Below, in pieces: positions 1 through 8,523 of a stretch of DNA of 64,000 bases; position 1 is the first letter of the stretch; the number at the start of each line of letters is the position of its first letter. Location of the stretch: NCBI GenBank assembly GCA_903860975.1, contig CAIOSI010000017.1, positions 124,001-188,000 on the forward strand. Direction: 5' to 3'. This stretch comes from an uncultured Alphaproteobacteria bacterium (lineage in GTDB: Bacteria > Pseudomonadota > Alphaproteobacteria > Caulobacterales > Caulobacteraceae). Under the pieces are notes generated by a model that was given only the letters and a program-made list of their open reading frames with translations, was not told where the DNA came from and did no database searches. A program made the position numbers and the translations under genes.

Positions 1-1
1 G

Positions 2-973
2 CCAGATGGGTCGGAGTTCGTCGCCGTTGCGTTCGGGGTTTACCCAGCGCTGAACGTCGCTGACGCCCACGTCTCGATTATCCGCGATGGGATCCAATAC
101 TGTCTGCATGCCTCGAAGATCCTGGGGATGGAGCGGATGGAGCTCGCGGTGGGCCCGATCCGCATTGAAGTCATCGAGCCGCTGCAAACGCTGAAAGTAA
201 CACTCGACCGCGCCGAGGGCCTGGCCTGCGAACTGACCTTCGAGGGGCGAGCCTTTCCCATCGAGGAGCCTCGCTTCACCTACCGCAACGGACCGCGGAT
301 GTTCATGGATTACACCCGCCTGACCCAGAACGTACGGGTATCTGGCTGGACAGAGGTGGACGGCGTGCGCCGGCAGACTTCAGCGGGCTGGACCGGCACG
401 CGCGACCGCTCCTGGGGCATCCGTCCGGTTGGGGCGCCTGATCCTCAACCGACGCCGGGCGGTGGCATGATGGGCTTTTTTTGGCAGTGGACGCCGCTCA
501 ACTTCGCCGACCGCAGCGTCTTTTTCCACGTCAACGCAGACACCGAGGGCAAGCCCTGGAACACCAGGGCGGTGATCCTGCCAGATGGCGCGGGTCCAGA
601 TGGAGGGTGGCATTCCGATGCGCCACGGATGGAAGAGGTCGCGATCAAGACGGGCACCCGGCACGCGCTGAGTGGGACGCTCAAGATCCCTTTGCAGCAG
701 GGCGAGGCGTCGGTCCGGATCGAGCCGCTCAGCGTTTTCCTGATGCGCGGCATCGGCTACAGCGGCGAATGGCGCCATGGGGCGCTCAAAGGTGAATTGG
801 CGATCGCGCGTGAGGATATCGACCTTGCCAAGACCGACATGGCCGCGCCAGAAAATTGGCATATCCAGGCGATCTCTAAAGCCGTGATGGAAATTCCCGG
901 GGAAGCATCTCAGGCCGGGATCGGCATCTTCGAACAGCTGATCGCGGGCCCCTATCGCCCTTACGGGCTATAG
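2..973 (+). CDS. Conserved hypothetical protein, 3' part (5' end outside window)
   Basis: The reading frame is open from base 2 and ends with TAG at 971-973, so the gene starts before the window; the first internal ATG (128) is not a convincing start because protein-like sequence (PDGSEFVAVAFGVYPALNV) precedes it. The visible part is about 323 residues, beta-rich with many Trp and Gly (FFWQWTPLNFADRSVFFHV near the middle), no membrane segment and no recognisable catalytic motif. The alternating beta pattern recalls lipocalin-like AttH/CrtC proteins, but that is only an impression. It converges with tadC, with two bases between the stop codons. Function unknown. Confidence 0.7.
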   Translation, partial: PDGSEFVAVAFGVYPALNVADAHVSIIRDGIQYCLHASKILGMERMELAVGPIRIEVIEPLQTLKVTLDRAEGLACELTFEGRAFPIEEPRFTYRNGPRMFMDYTRLTQNVRVSGWTEVDGVRRQTSAGWTGTRDRSWGIRPVGAPDPQPTPGGGMMGFFWQWTPLNFADRSVFFHVNADTEGKPWNTRAVILPDGAGPDGGWHSDAPRMEEVAIKTGTRHALSGTLKIPLQQGEASVRIEPLSVFLMRGIGYSGEWRHGALKGELAIAREDIDLAKTDMAAPENWHIQAISKAVMEIPGEASQAGIGIFEQLIAGPYRPYGL

Positions 974-975
974 AC

Positions 976-1935
976 CTACTGCTGCGAAAAGACGTGCATC
1001 AGGCGAGCGGCCGCAGGCAGCATTAGCGAGCCTAAGAGGCACGGGAAGATGAAGAGGATCAGCGGCACGGTGAGCTTTGCCGAGAGCGCGAGGGCCTTCT
1101 CCTCAGCACGCAGCATACGCTTTGAGCGCATGTCTTGGGAGAACACGGTCAGGGTTTCGCCAAGGCTGGTCCCCATTTCTTCAGCCTGACGCAGCATGGT
1201 GGCGAGCTGGCGAGCGTCGTCGATTCCCAATCGCTCGGCGAACGCCGACCAGGCTTCCTTGCGCGACTTGCCAGCGCGCAGTTCGAGCACCAGGAAGCGC
1301 AGGTGTACGGTGAGGTTCGGATAGCGCCGCGCGAGTTCTTCGGTGACCCGTGTCACGGCTGCGTCGAGACTAAGGCCCGCCTCGACGGATGCCACCAGCA
1401 GATCCAGAAGGTCGGGGAAGCCGTCACCATATTCAAGCTCGCGCTTGGTCTTGCGAACCTTCAGTACCTGATCGGGGCCGAGGATCGCGGTGCCGGCGAG
1501 CACACTTGCGACCATGATGCCGCCCATGCCGCCCTTGCCGCCGGCGATCAGAGGCACGACCATCATCACGCCAAGGGTCGCGATCGCCAGCGCGACAGCT
1601 CGGCACCCGAGATAGATCACCGGGGCTTCGCGGTTGTAGAAGCCCGCCTGCATCAGCCGCGAGCGTAGCAGCGACAGCTTGGCCGGGTCGCGAACAGCGC
1701 TCTGTTGGCCCAGCGTGCGAAGCGCGCCCATGAACTGAGCGCCGATGCCGTTGCTGGGCTTGCTGATGTTGCGTCCAGTGGCGGAGGCAGAGCCGCCGGC
1801 GGTCTGCATCCGGCTGCGGCGGATGGTGCGAAGGCGAAGCTCGCTTGCCGCCAGCCAGGCCACGCCGCCGACACCGGCCAACACCAGGGTGGTGCCGATG
1901 ATCGAGACCAAGTTCTGAAGTTGATCAGGCGACAT
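976..1935 (-). CDS. tadC: Type II secretion F-family inner membrane protein TadC (CpaH)
   Basis: This 319-residue protein is the second inner-membrane platform protein of the Tad (Flp) pilus machine. It has an N-terminal membrane segment (about residues 9-28), a basic cytoplasmic linker, two central hydrophobic segments (about 105-150), a T2SSF domain containing DLLDLLVASVEAGLSLDAAV, and a C-terminal membrane anchor (SAKLTVPLILFIFPCLLGSL). With TadB it forms the platform on which the CpaF ATPase acts to assemble Flp pilin. It is the last gene of the operon, four bases after tadB, and converges with the truncated gene at the window's left edge. Confidence 0.92.
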   Translation of the reverse strand: MSPDQLQNLVSIIGTTLVLAGVGGVAWLAASELRLRTIRRSRMQTAGGSASATGRNISKPSNGIGAQFMGALRTLGQQSAVRDPAKLSLLRSRLMQAGFYNREAPVIYLGCRAVALAIATLGVMMVVPLIAGGKGGMGGIMVASVLAGTAILGPDQVLKVRKTKRELEYGDGFPDLLDLLVASVEAGLSLDAAVTRVTEELARRYPNLTVHLRFLVLELRAGKSRKEAWSAFAERLGIDDARQLATMLRQAEEMGTSLGETLTVFSQDMRSKRMLRAEEKALALSAKLTVPLILFIFPCLLGSLMLPAAARLMHVFSQQ

Positions 1936-1939
1936 GTCG

Positions 1940-2899
1940 CTACAGCCGGAGATCGATCATGCGGCGCATGACCATGTTGCCGATGAACATCCAAACCCCC
2001 AAGCCGCTCAGACCCCACTTCACGACCGGCTCATGAATGACGTCGCCATAGAAGTGTGGCGAGGAGATCATGATGAAGCCCATGGCGACGAAAGGCGCAG
2101 AGGTCAGGATCATCGCTGAGGCGCGACCCTCCGAGGACGCGGCCTTAATCTTCAGGCGCATCTTGTGCCGTTCGCGCACGGTGTTGGCGTTCAGTTTCAA
2201 AAGCCCGGTCAAGTTGCCGCCGGTACCGGCCTGCAGGCGTACGGTCGCAGCGAACAGGTCCACGTCGGGATGTTGGCAGCGTTCGGCCATTCGCCCGATG
2301 GCTTCTTGCATCGTCGAACCATAGGCGATTTCATCGGCGGCCATACCAAACTCGGTGCCGACCGGATCGCTCATCTCTCGGCCCACGAGGTTGATCGCCG
2401 TTGGAACCGGATGGCCGGCCTCCAGAGACCGCACGATGATCTCCAAAGCCTGGGGCAACTGGAAGCCGAGCGCCTTGGCGCGCTTACCGGCCATAAATTT
2501 AAGATAGAAGATTGGCCCACTCAGCCCGATCACGAGGGCGCCGGCCGGGAACAAGAGCGGATTCTTCAAAAGGATGGCTGGAACCGCGCCGCCGACGATT
2601 GCGGCCGCGACCACGTAGATCGCCCACTTCCGAGGGTCGTATTGAACCCCTGATGCAACGATGAGGTTGGAGAGCCAGCGCAGCCGTTTGCCGCTTGCTC
2701 CGGCGGCATCGAGGCCGCGCTGCTTGCGCAGCTCCATAACAAGCGCAGACACGCCGTCGACCCGCTCGGCCACCTTCAGCCGCTGGTTCATCTTACGCTT
2801 TTGCGTGGCGACGGAAATGAGGCCGATCGCGGCCTGTCCGGCTGTGAAAACAGCAGCGAAGATCAGGATGAGAAAGACGGTATGGGGATCGAAGGTCAT
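1940..2899 (-). CDS. tadB: Type II secretion F-family inner membrane protein TadB (CpaG)
   Basis: This 319-residue T2SSF protein has an N-terminal membrane segment (about 5-27), two hydrophobic segments (about 95-135), a cytoplasmic T2SSF domain with the typical PQALEIIVRSLEAGHPVPTA stretch (about 145-265), and two C-terminal segments (about 265-310). In Tad systems TadB and TadC form the inner-membrane platform for pilus assembly. Its ATG overlaps the cpaF stop as ATGA (2896-2899), which indicates translational coupling. The gene is of normal length and looks intact. Confidence 0.92.
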   Translation of the reverse strand: MTFDPHTVFLILIFAAVFTAGQAAIGLISVATQKRKMNQRLKVAERVDGVSALVMELRKQRGLDAAGASGKRLRWLSNLIVASGVQYDPRKWAIYVVAAAIVGGAVPAILLKNPLLFPAGALVIGLSGPIFYLKFMAGKRAKALGFQLPQALEIIVRSLEAGHPVPTAINLVGREMSDPVGTEFGMAADEIAYGSTMQEAIGRMAERCQHPDVDLFAATVRLQAGTGGNLTGLLKLNANTVRERHKMRLKIKAASSEGRASAMILTSAPFVAMGFIMISSPHFYGDVIHEPVVKWGLSGLGVWMFIGNMVMRRMIDLRL

Positions 2900-4374
2900 G
2901 ACACACCCAAGGCCTTGCTGGGATCAAAGTTGGCCATGTCGTAGGCGACGCCCCGCCGCGTCATCTCGTCGATGCAACGCGGGCGCAGACCGGTTGCGCG
3001 GAACTCGCCGTGCACCGTGCCATCCGGATCGGTATGGGTGCGATTGAACGTGAAGATGTCCTGCATCTGCACCACCTGCCCCTCCATACCCGTGATCTCG
3101 GTGACGTGCGTAATCTTCCGTTTTCCATCTGACAGTCGCATCACCTGGATGATCAGCCCGATGGCCGAGGCGATCTGCTGACGCATCGCGTCGGGGCTGA
3201 TGGAAAGGCCGCCCATGGCGATCATTTGTTCGAGACGGCCGATGGCCTCGCGCGGGTTGTTGGCGTGGATCGTGGCCATGGAGCCTTCGTGGCCGGTGTT
3301 CATGGCCTGCAACATGTCGAAGGCTTCATCGGCGCGCACTTCGCCCAGGATCACGCGATCAGGACGCATCCGCAGTGCGTTCTTCACCAGCTCACGCTGG
3401 CGGATCTCGCCCTTGCCCTCGATATTCGGCGGTCGCGTTTCCAGACGCACCACATGCGGCTGCTGCAGCTGCAATTCAGCGGCGTCTTCGATGGTGATTA
3501 GGCGTTCGCCATGGCTGATAGCGGCGGAAAGCGCGTTCAGCAGAGTGGTCTTACCCGAACCCGTACCGCCGGAGATCACCGTCGAGACGCGAGCCTTCAC
3601 CGCGCCGTGGATGAAATCAGCGACGGCCATTGGCATCGCCTTGAATTCGACCAAGCGCTCCAGCGTCAGCGGCTTTTTGGAGAACTTTCGAATCGAGACC
3701 GCCGCGCCGTCGATGGCGATGGGAGAGATGGCCGCGTTCACCCGGCTTCCGTCGGCCAATCGCGCGTCGACCATGGGCTGGCTCTCATCGATCCTGCGGC
3801 CAACGCCGGCGACGATTCGATTGACGATGCGTAGGAGGTGATCGTTGTCGCGGAACCTGACCTGGGTCAGTTCCAGCTCGCCGCGCCGCTCCACATAGAC
3901 CTGGAACGGCCCGTTGATCAGAATGTCGTTGATACTTTCGTCCTTGAGCAGGGGCTCGAGGGGACCAAGACCCACCATCTCGTCGTAGATAGACGCGCCG
4001 AGTTCTTCCAGGTCGGCGGTGTTCAGCGCCATTCGCTCGTCGCGCGCGAAGTCGGCGGTCAGGCTCATGACCTCGCGGCGCATGTCTTTTTCATCGAGCT
4101 TATCGAGCTTGGCGAGATCAAGTTCCTCGATCAGCCGTGAATGCAGCCGAAGCCGAATGTCGAGCTGAGAGGGCGGCGCGCCCTTGGCCTGAGGCTGGGG
4201 TTTAGGCGGCATTGGCGGCGGAGGCGGCGAAGCCAGGGTCTGTGGGGACGTCGCGATGGCTGGAGCGGACGCACCGGCGGCTGGCGGCGCTGCGCTGGGC
4301 GCAGGGGGCGGGGCGCCAGCCGGTGTTGCGAAAGGCTCGCTGGCAGGACGTGCGGGAAGTCCAAAGCGGCTCAT
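2896..4374 (-). CDS. cpaF: CpaF/TadA-type secretion ATPase
   Basis: Cytoplasmic hexameric ATPase that powers Flp pilus assembly, 492 residues from the ATG at 4374 (MSRFGLPARP). The start is chosen because its ATG overlaps the cpaE stop as ATGA (4372-4376); the longer frame upstream lies inside cpaE. Order: Pro/Ala-rich N-terminal linker (about 1-75), N-terminal domain with LRLHSRLIEELDLAKL, then the GspE-type ATPase core with Walker A (SGGTGSGKTTLLNAL), the Asp box (ITIEDAAELQLQ) and Walker B region (ILGEVRADEAFDMLQAMN) with the His box (MATIHANNPREA). All key residues are present, so the enzyme looks active. Confidence 0.95.
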   Translation of the reverse strand: MSRFGLPARPASEPFATPAGAPPPAPSAAPPAAGASAPAIATSPQTLASPPPPPMPPKPQPQAKGAPPSQLDIRLRLHSRLIEELDLAKLDKLDEKDMRREVMSLTADFARDERMALNTADLEELGASIYDEMVGLGPLEPLLKDESINDILINGPFQVYVERRGELELTQVRFRDNDHLLRIVNRIVAGVGRRIDESQPMVDARLADGSRVNAAISPIAIDGAAVSIRKFSKKPLTLERLVEFKAMPMAVADFIHGAVKARVSTVISGGTGSGKTTLLNALSAAISHGERLITIEDAAELQLQQPHVVRLETRPPNIEGKGEIRQRELVKNALRMRPDRVILGEVRADEAFDMLQAMNTGHEGSMATIHANNPREAIGRLEQMIAMGGLSISPDAMRQQIASAIGLIIQVMRLSDGKRKITHVTEITGMEGQVVQMQDIFTFNRTHTDPDGTVHGEFRATGLRPRCIDEMTRRGVAYDMANFDPSKALGVS

Positions 4375-5546
4375 CAGGCGGCCCTCGTGGTGCGGCGCAA
4401 CGGTTCGGCGACCAGCCGGTCGACCAGGACCTGGACATCCTTGACGATTTTGGACTTTGGACGGTGGGTTGCGATCGGGCCACCCAAGTTGACGGACGCT
4501 GCGGCCGCCTCCCAATCGGAGCTGATGCCACCTTCGGCTTTGCGTTGCAGGGCGCGCTCTGCTTCCGCCATAGAGGGCGCTGGGCCGAACATTCGCGCGG
4601 CAAGGCGGTTGAGCAGAATTCTGGGTTTATTGCCTGTACCCATGTCCCGCTCGATTTCGTCGGATAGCGACCGCGCGGCGAGAAGAGCAGGGACCGTCAA
4701 TTCAGAGACCACCAGCACTTCGTCGCAGCCAGCCAGGGCCTCAAGGCTCCAGCTGTGGCGGTGACGAGGCATATCCAGGATCACCCAAGCATAGCTTTCA
4801 CAGGCGATCTCCAGAAGCCGCAGGATCGCATCGCGTGGAACCAGATCGAAGGCGGTCGGATCGCGAGACGCCGCCAAAAGGTCCAGCTGCTTGGTTACCG
4901 GCGTGATGAAAGCGTGCAACATCGAGGCGTCGAGCCTCTCGGCGGCGGAGGCCAGCTCATGGAGGCGCATCGTCGGCGATGATCCGAGGTAGGCCGCCGT
5001 CGCGCCGTCGGCCAGGTTGAGATCGATCAGGCAGACTCTGTTGTTTGGGTCCTGACGATCACAGAGCTGGTTGGCGATCTCGATTGCCAGCGTCGTGGCG
5101 CCAGATCCGCCGACCGCACCGACAACCGCCCAGCAACGCGACGTGCTGCCGCCCTGCGTCGGAGCGATGGCGAGCGGAGCCTGTTGAGCCATCAGCCCCG
5201 CGATGGCGGTTGAGATGTGTTCGGGCGTGTAGGGTGCGTCGAGCACGTCGGCGCGTTCGAGCCGCAGCAGGCTGCGCACGAGGCTGGTCGGCAGGTGGGC
5301 TCCGACTAACAGGATCGGAGGTGGCGAGGGGCACAGCGTCAGGGCCTGGACCCCTGCCGCCATAGCCTGGGCGGCCCAGGCATCGGCGTCGATGATGATA
5401 AGGTCCGCGTCGGCGGCTCCCACGCCAAGCAAGCGTTCAAGACTCCCGACTTCGAGGTGTGCGCCCTCCAGCGGCCCTTGGGCAAGGGCCTGCAGCGAGG
5501 GGCCGATGATCAGCACGCGGCGACCTTGGAGGGACGAGCTACTCAT
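4374..5546 (-). CDS. cpaE: CpaE, MinD-like pilus assembly and localisation ATPase
   Basis: 390-residue protein with a degenerate receiver-like N-terminal domain (about 8-125) and a MinD/ParA-like P-loop domain (about 145-370). The P-loop is the deviant CpaE form, GAVGGSGATTLAIEIA, followed by VCLIDLNLADG, the expected switch region. In Caulobacter, CpaE helps place the pilus machinery at the pole. It begins nine bases after cpaC and overlaps cpaF by ATGA. CpaD, normally encoded between cpaC and cpaE, is absent here. Confidence 0.92.
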   Translation of the reverse strand: MSSSSLQGRRVLIIGPSLQALAQGPLEGAHLEVGSLERLLGVGAADADLIIIDADAWAAQAMAAGVQALTLCPSPPPILLVGAHLPTSLVRSLLRLERADVLDAPYTPEHISTAIAGLMAQQAPLAIAPTQGGSTSRCWAVVGAVGGSGATTLAIEIANQLCDRQDPNNRVCLIDLNLADGATAAYLGSSPTMRLHELASAAERLDASMLHAFITPVTKQLDLLAASRDPTAFDLVPRDAILRLLEIACESYAWVILDMPRHRHSWSLEALAGCDEVLVVSELTVPALLAARSLSDEIERDMGTGNKPRILLNRLAARMFGPAPSMAEAERALQRKAEGGISSDWEAAAASVNLGGPIATHRPKSKIVKDVQVLVDRLVAEPLRRTTRAA

Positions 5547-5555
5547 TCGTGACGC

Positions 5556-7310
5556 TTAATTTCCGGAGGCGCGAGCGGTAAGGATTATAGCGCCACGGAG
5601 TTGAGGAAGGGTTTGCGCTTCGGCCAGAGTTTGGACGTCAAGTTGAGTTTCTGCCGGCGCCGGGACCGAAGAGGGAGGCAGAGCTTGGTTGGACTGCACC
5701 TCGGCTGGTTCCGGAGGCGTGACCACAGGCGTGGACGGCGCTTGAACCGGGGCTTGGGTCTGGACCTCGAGCGGTGCGGGCACCGCTGCGGCTGGGATTG
5801 CAGCTTGAGCCACCGCCAGAACCGGGGGCGCGGCCACACCCGTGGTTACTGTCGAGGCGACAACCGGAGCAACGGCCAGCGCGATTTGCGGGGCAGGCTT
5901 CGGCTTTTCGGCTTGCGCGACGGCCTCGGCCTTAGAGATCGGCGCAGGCTTGGACGGCTCAGCCGCCGGCGCTGTCGCCTCGATCGGCCCACGCATCTCG
6001 TTGTCCACCGGCTTTTCGGTCGTCTCTTTGCCCATCAGCATAAGTCGCGCCGCAGCCGGTTCTGGCCCACCGAGCGAAGTGGTCTTCGTCTTGGCGGCCA
6101 CTTCGAAATCGCGCGCCGTCACAAGGTGTGGCGTCACGATGATGACCAGTTCTGTCTCATTGCGGGCCCAACGTGCCGAGCGGAAGAGAGCGCCCAGGAC
6201 GGGAAGGTTGCCCAGGCCCGGAAACTGCCGCAGGTCATTGTCGTAGGTATGCAGGAACAGACCCCCGATCGCGAGCGAGTCACCGTCCTTGATTTCAACC
6301 GTCGTGTCAGCCTTGCGGGTGATCAAACCCGGCACTGTGACGCCACCGATCTTGATGGCGGTCGTCTGGTCGAGCTGGCTGACTTCAGGCGTCACCGCCA
6401 GGCGGATAAGTCCGTTATCCTGAACGATCGGCGAGAAGTCGAGCTTCACACCATAGGACCGGAAATCGAGGGTGATCTGGTTCAGACCTTGGGGCACGGG
6501 ATAGGGGAACTCGCCGCCGGCCAGGAAGCTGGCCTTGCCACCTGAGACCGCCACAAGGGTTGGGCGTGCGAGCGTGCGCACGATGCCTTTTTCCTCAAGA
6601 GCCTGGAGGCTGGCGTTGATGCCGTTCAGACCTGCGTGGGTCGCAAACGACACGATGCCGTTGGGCGGCGCATCACCGATCAAGCCGGTGCCATAGTTGA
6701 ACGTCGTATTGCCGCTGATGATGGAGGCGGAAAAGCCCATATCCTGCAGAGCCGAGCGTGTGGCTTCCATAATCCGGACTTCGAGCACGACCTCCTGTGA
6801 GGCCTTCACCAATAGCGCCGAGGTCACGCCATCTGGGGCGAACCTGTCGGCCAAGGCCTTGGCGCGTGTCGCGACGCTGGCGCTGGAGACCGTGCCGGTC
6901 AGAAGAAGACCCTCGCCCAGGCGCTGGACCTTGATGCTCTCGCCCGGCAAAGCGATGTCCATGTCGCTCTGAAGCGCGTTGGCGTCGAAGCCGACGCGCA
7001 CGTCGATGACTTCTAGCAGACGCCCGCCGGGCCCATAGACCAGTAGGTTTGTCGAGCCTGTGTCGATGCCGCGGACATAGAAGCTGCGGTCCGTGGTGGC
7101 GACCACCTCGGCAATGTCCGGCTGAGCTACGACAATCTTGGTCGCCGGCTCGTCAAGACGGAAGGATAGCGATTTGTCCTTAGGCACCGAAATCACTCGG
7201 CTGAGGGCGGCTTCGCTGGGCAAGGCGTCGGCGAAGACCGGTGTGGCGATAGCCGTGGCGTTAAACAAAGCCAGCGTGGCGCCGAGCGCGGCGGTAAATT
7301 TGCGCGACAT
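5556..7310 (-). CDS. cpaC: CpaC/RcpA outer-membrane secretin of the Tad pilus
   Basis: Secretin that forms the outer-membrane pore for the Flp pilus; 584 residues from ATG 7310, chosen because GGAG lies about nine bases upstream and a signal peptide follows (ALGATLALFNATAIATPVFA). Next come a pilus-formation N domain (about 35-110), a BON-like segment (about 115-175) and the secretin core (about 235-400) ending in the typical VIIVTPHLV. After about residue 415 there is an exceptional tail of roughly 165 residues rich in Pro, Ala, Val and Gln. The core looks intact; the tail is species-specific or at least fast evolving. Confidence 0.93.
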   Translation of the reverse strand: MSRKFTAALGATLALFNATAIATPVFADALPSEAALSRVISVPKDKSLSFRLDEPATKIVVAQPDIAEVVATTDRSFYVRGIDTGSTNLLVYGPGGRLLEVIDVRVGFDANALQSDMDIALPGESIKVQRLGEGLLLTGTVSSASVATRAKALADRFAPDGVTSALLVKASQEVVLEVRIMEATRSALQDMGFSASIISGNTTFNYGTGLIGDAPPNGIVSFATHAGLNGINASLQALEEKGIVRTLARPTLVAVSGGKASFLAGGEFPYPVPQGLNQITLDFRSYGVKLDFSPIVQDNGLIRLAVTPEVSQLDQTTAIKIGGVTVPGLITRKADTTVEIKDGDSLAIGGLFLHTYDNDLRQFPGLGNLPVLGALFRSARWARNETELVIIVTPHLVTARDFEVAAKTKTTSLGGPEPAAARLMLMGKETTEKPVDNEMRGPIEATAPAAEPSKPAPISKAEAVAQAEKPKPAPQIALAVAPVVASTVTTGVAAPPVLAVAQAAIPAAAVPAPLEVQTQAPVQAPSTPVVTPPEPAEVQSNQALPPSSVPAPAETQLDVQTLAEAQTLPQLRGAIILTARASGN

Positions 7311-7330
7311 GGTCATCAACTCCAAGGGGC

Positions 7331-7585
7331 TCACGCGGGCTTCGAGGCGCTGGCGCCTGCGCTCGAACCCGCGCTGGCCGGGGCGGGCGCAAGAGCCGGC
7401 GGGCTCGGAACAGGATCTGCGGGCTTGGGCTTCGGCGCATGCGCCTTGTTAGGGCTGCGGGGGCTACCTTCGACGATCTGGATCAGCACGGGGGGCGGTG
7501 GCCCAGAGGGGGCTGCAGCCCGATGCGCGAAAGTATGGGGCGGTCGAGCCGATAGAGCTTCGCCGACAAAACTTGATGTGCGCAT
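7331..7585 (-). CDS. 84-codon frame that continues cpaB after an in-frame stop
   Basis: The frame is the same as cpaB: the cpaB codons GCT TAA ACA GCT CCG ATG run straight into it, so only one stop (7595-7597) separates them. The product (MRTSSFVGEALSARPP...) has a short segment VLIQIVEGSPRSPNKA that resembles the tail strand of longer CpaB proteins, then a Pro/Ala/Ser-rich end. If read through, CpaB would be about 317 residues, nearer the usual length. It may be a dispensable tail cut off by a CAA-to-TAA change, or a small gene of its own. It ends 20 bases before cpaC. Confidence 0.5.
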   Translation of the reverse strand: MRTSSFVGEALSARPPHTFAHRAAAPSGPPPPVLIQIVEGSPRSPNKAHAPKPKPADPVPSPPALAPAPASAGSSAGASASKPA

Positions 7586-7594
7586 CGGAGCTGT

Positions 7595-8287
7595 TTAAGC
7601 GACTTCCGTTGCCCCGGTCTTGCGCAGCGCCAGCGAAAGCTTGCCGAGGTCGCCGGCGACCGCCAGCTTCTGGGCGTCGGTGACCGAGACCTCGAGCGTC
7701 GCTGTGCTTGGCGTCGCAGGTTTGTTGGCGGCTTGGTCCGCGTTCAGGTCGACGCCCAAAACTTTGATGTTCTGGGTTACGACTTGGGACACGTAATTGT
7801 GGGTCGCAGCCCCCGGCGTCATGTCCCGCATCAGCACCACGTCGACGTGGTCACCCGGAAGGGCGTGCCCACCGACCCCGGTGACGTCGGTGACCTTGAT
7901 CGTGTAGGCGCGCATGCCCTCGCCGATTTCCGCGGCGATCGAGGCGCGAGCGCCTGGTCCGGAGAGCTTGGCTGGCAACAACGGCTCGCGAGCAGCGATG
8001 GCTGCGAGGGACACGGGCGGACCGCCATGATCTTGGGCCAGAACCTGGGCCACTGTCGTGAACGCGCCCTCAGGCACCGCGTTCGATGGCAGCTTCAGGA
8101 TCTCAACCTTGGACGCATCCAGCCGGTCGCCGAATTTCAGCGGCGCTTTGGCCACCACGACCGGTGATCCGGCTAAAGGCGCAACACGGGCAGATGCGGT
8201 TGCTGGCATCATGGTCTTGGCGACCACCAGGGCCCCGAGACCGAACAGGGCGCAGGCCCCCAGACTGACGATTGTGACGACACGCAT
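7595..8287 (-). CDS. cpaB: CpaB/RcpC Flp pilus assembly protein (probably shortened)
   Basis: 230 residues from ATG 8287 (MRVVTIVSLGACALFGLGAL); ATG 8299 adds four residues and cannot be excluded. It has an N-terminal membrane anchor, an SAF domain beginning with VVVAKAPLKFGDRLDASKVE (about 45-105), and the RcpC/CpaB domain with HALPGDHVDVVLMRD and TLEVSVTDAQKLAVAGDLG (about 125-215). CpaB is a periplasmic component that works with the CpaC secretin. It is the first gene of the operon. It ends early at TAA 7595-7597, after which the frame stays open for 87 more codons. Confidence 0.85.
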   Translation of the reverse strand: MRVVTIVSLGACALFGLGALVVAKTMMPATASARVAPLAGSPVVVAKAPLKFGDRLDASKVEILKLPSNAVPEGAFTTVAQVLAQDHGGPPVSLAAIAAREPLLPAKLSGPGARASIAAEIGEGMRAYTIKVTDVTGVGGHALPGDHVDVVLMRDMTPGAATHNYVSQVVTQNIKVLGVDLNADQAANKPATPSTATLEVSVTDAQKLAVAGDLGKLSLALRKTGATEVA

Positions 8288-8523
8288 GTGTAAGCCCATT
8301 CGCCGAGAAAGCTTTTGAGGCCGTAAGCTTAGAAGTCGGACACTTGCGATATCCCCAACAAACCTGGTGAATGACGCGTCAAGCTTGATGAACGGTGAAG
8401 AACGCGTTCAAAGACAACTCTCGATGGCGCTTCGCTCGCCGAAGGGATGCAAATTAGGGTCCGCTGTCACAGGCATCTATCGTCGATAAAATACCAAAAA
8501 ATGAATTTTTTCAGGGATATAAA
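8288..8523. promoter_or_regulatory. Divergent intergenic region between cpaB and the aldo/keto reductase
   Basis: This 236-base gap separates divergent genes and must hold promoters for both. The last 60 bases are clearly AT-rich, with A-run and T-run (AAAAAATGAATTTTTT) forming a short inverted repeat at about 8496-8513, and AGGGAT as a possible ribosome site before ATG 8524. I looked for the CtrA pattern TTAA-N7-TTAA, which controls pilus genes in Caulobacter, and saw none. Confidence 0.45.
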
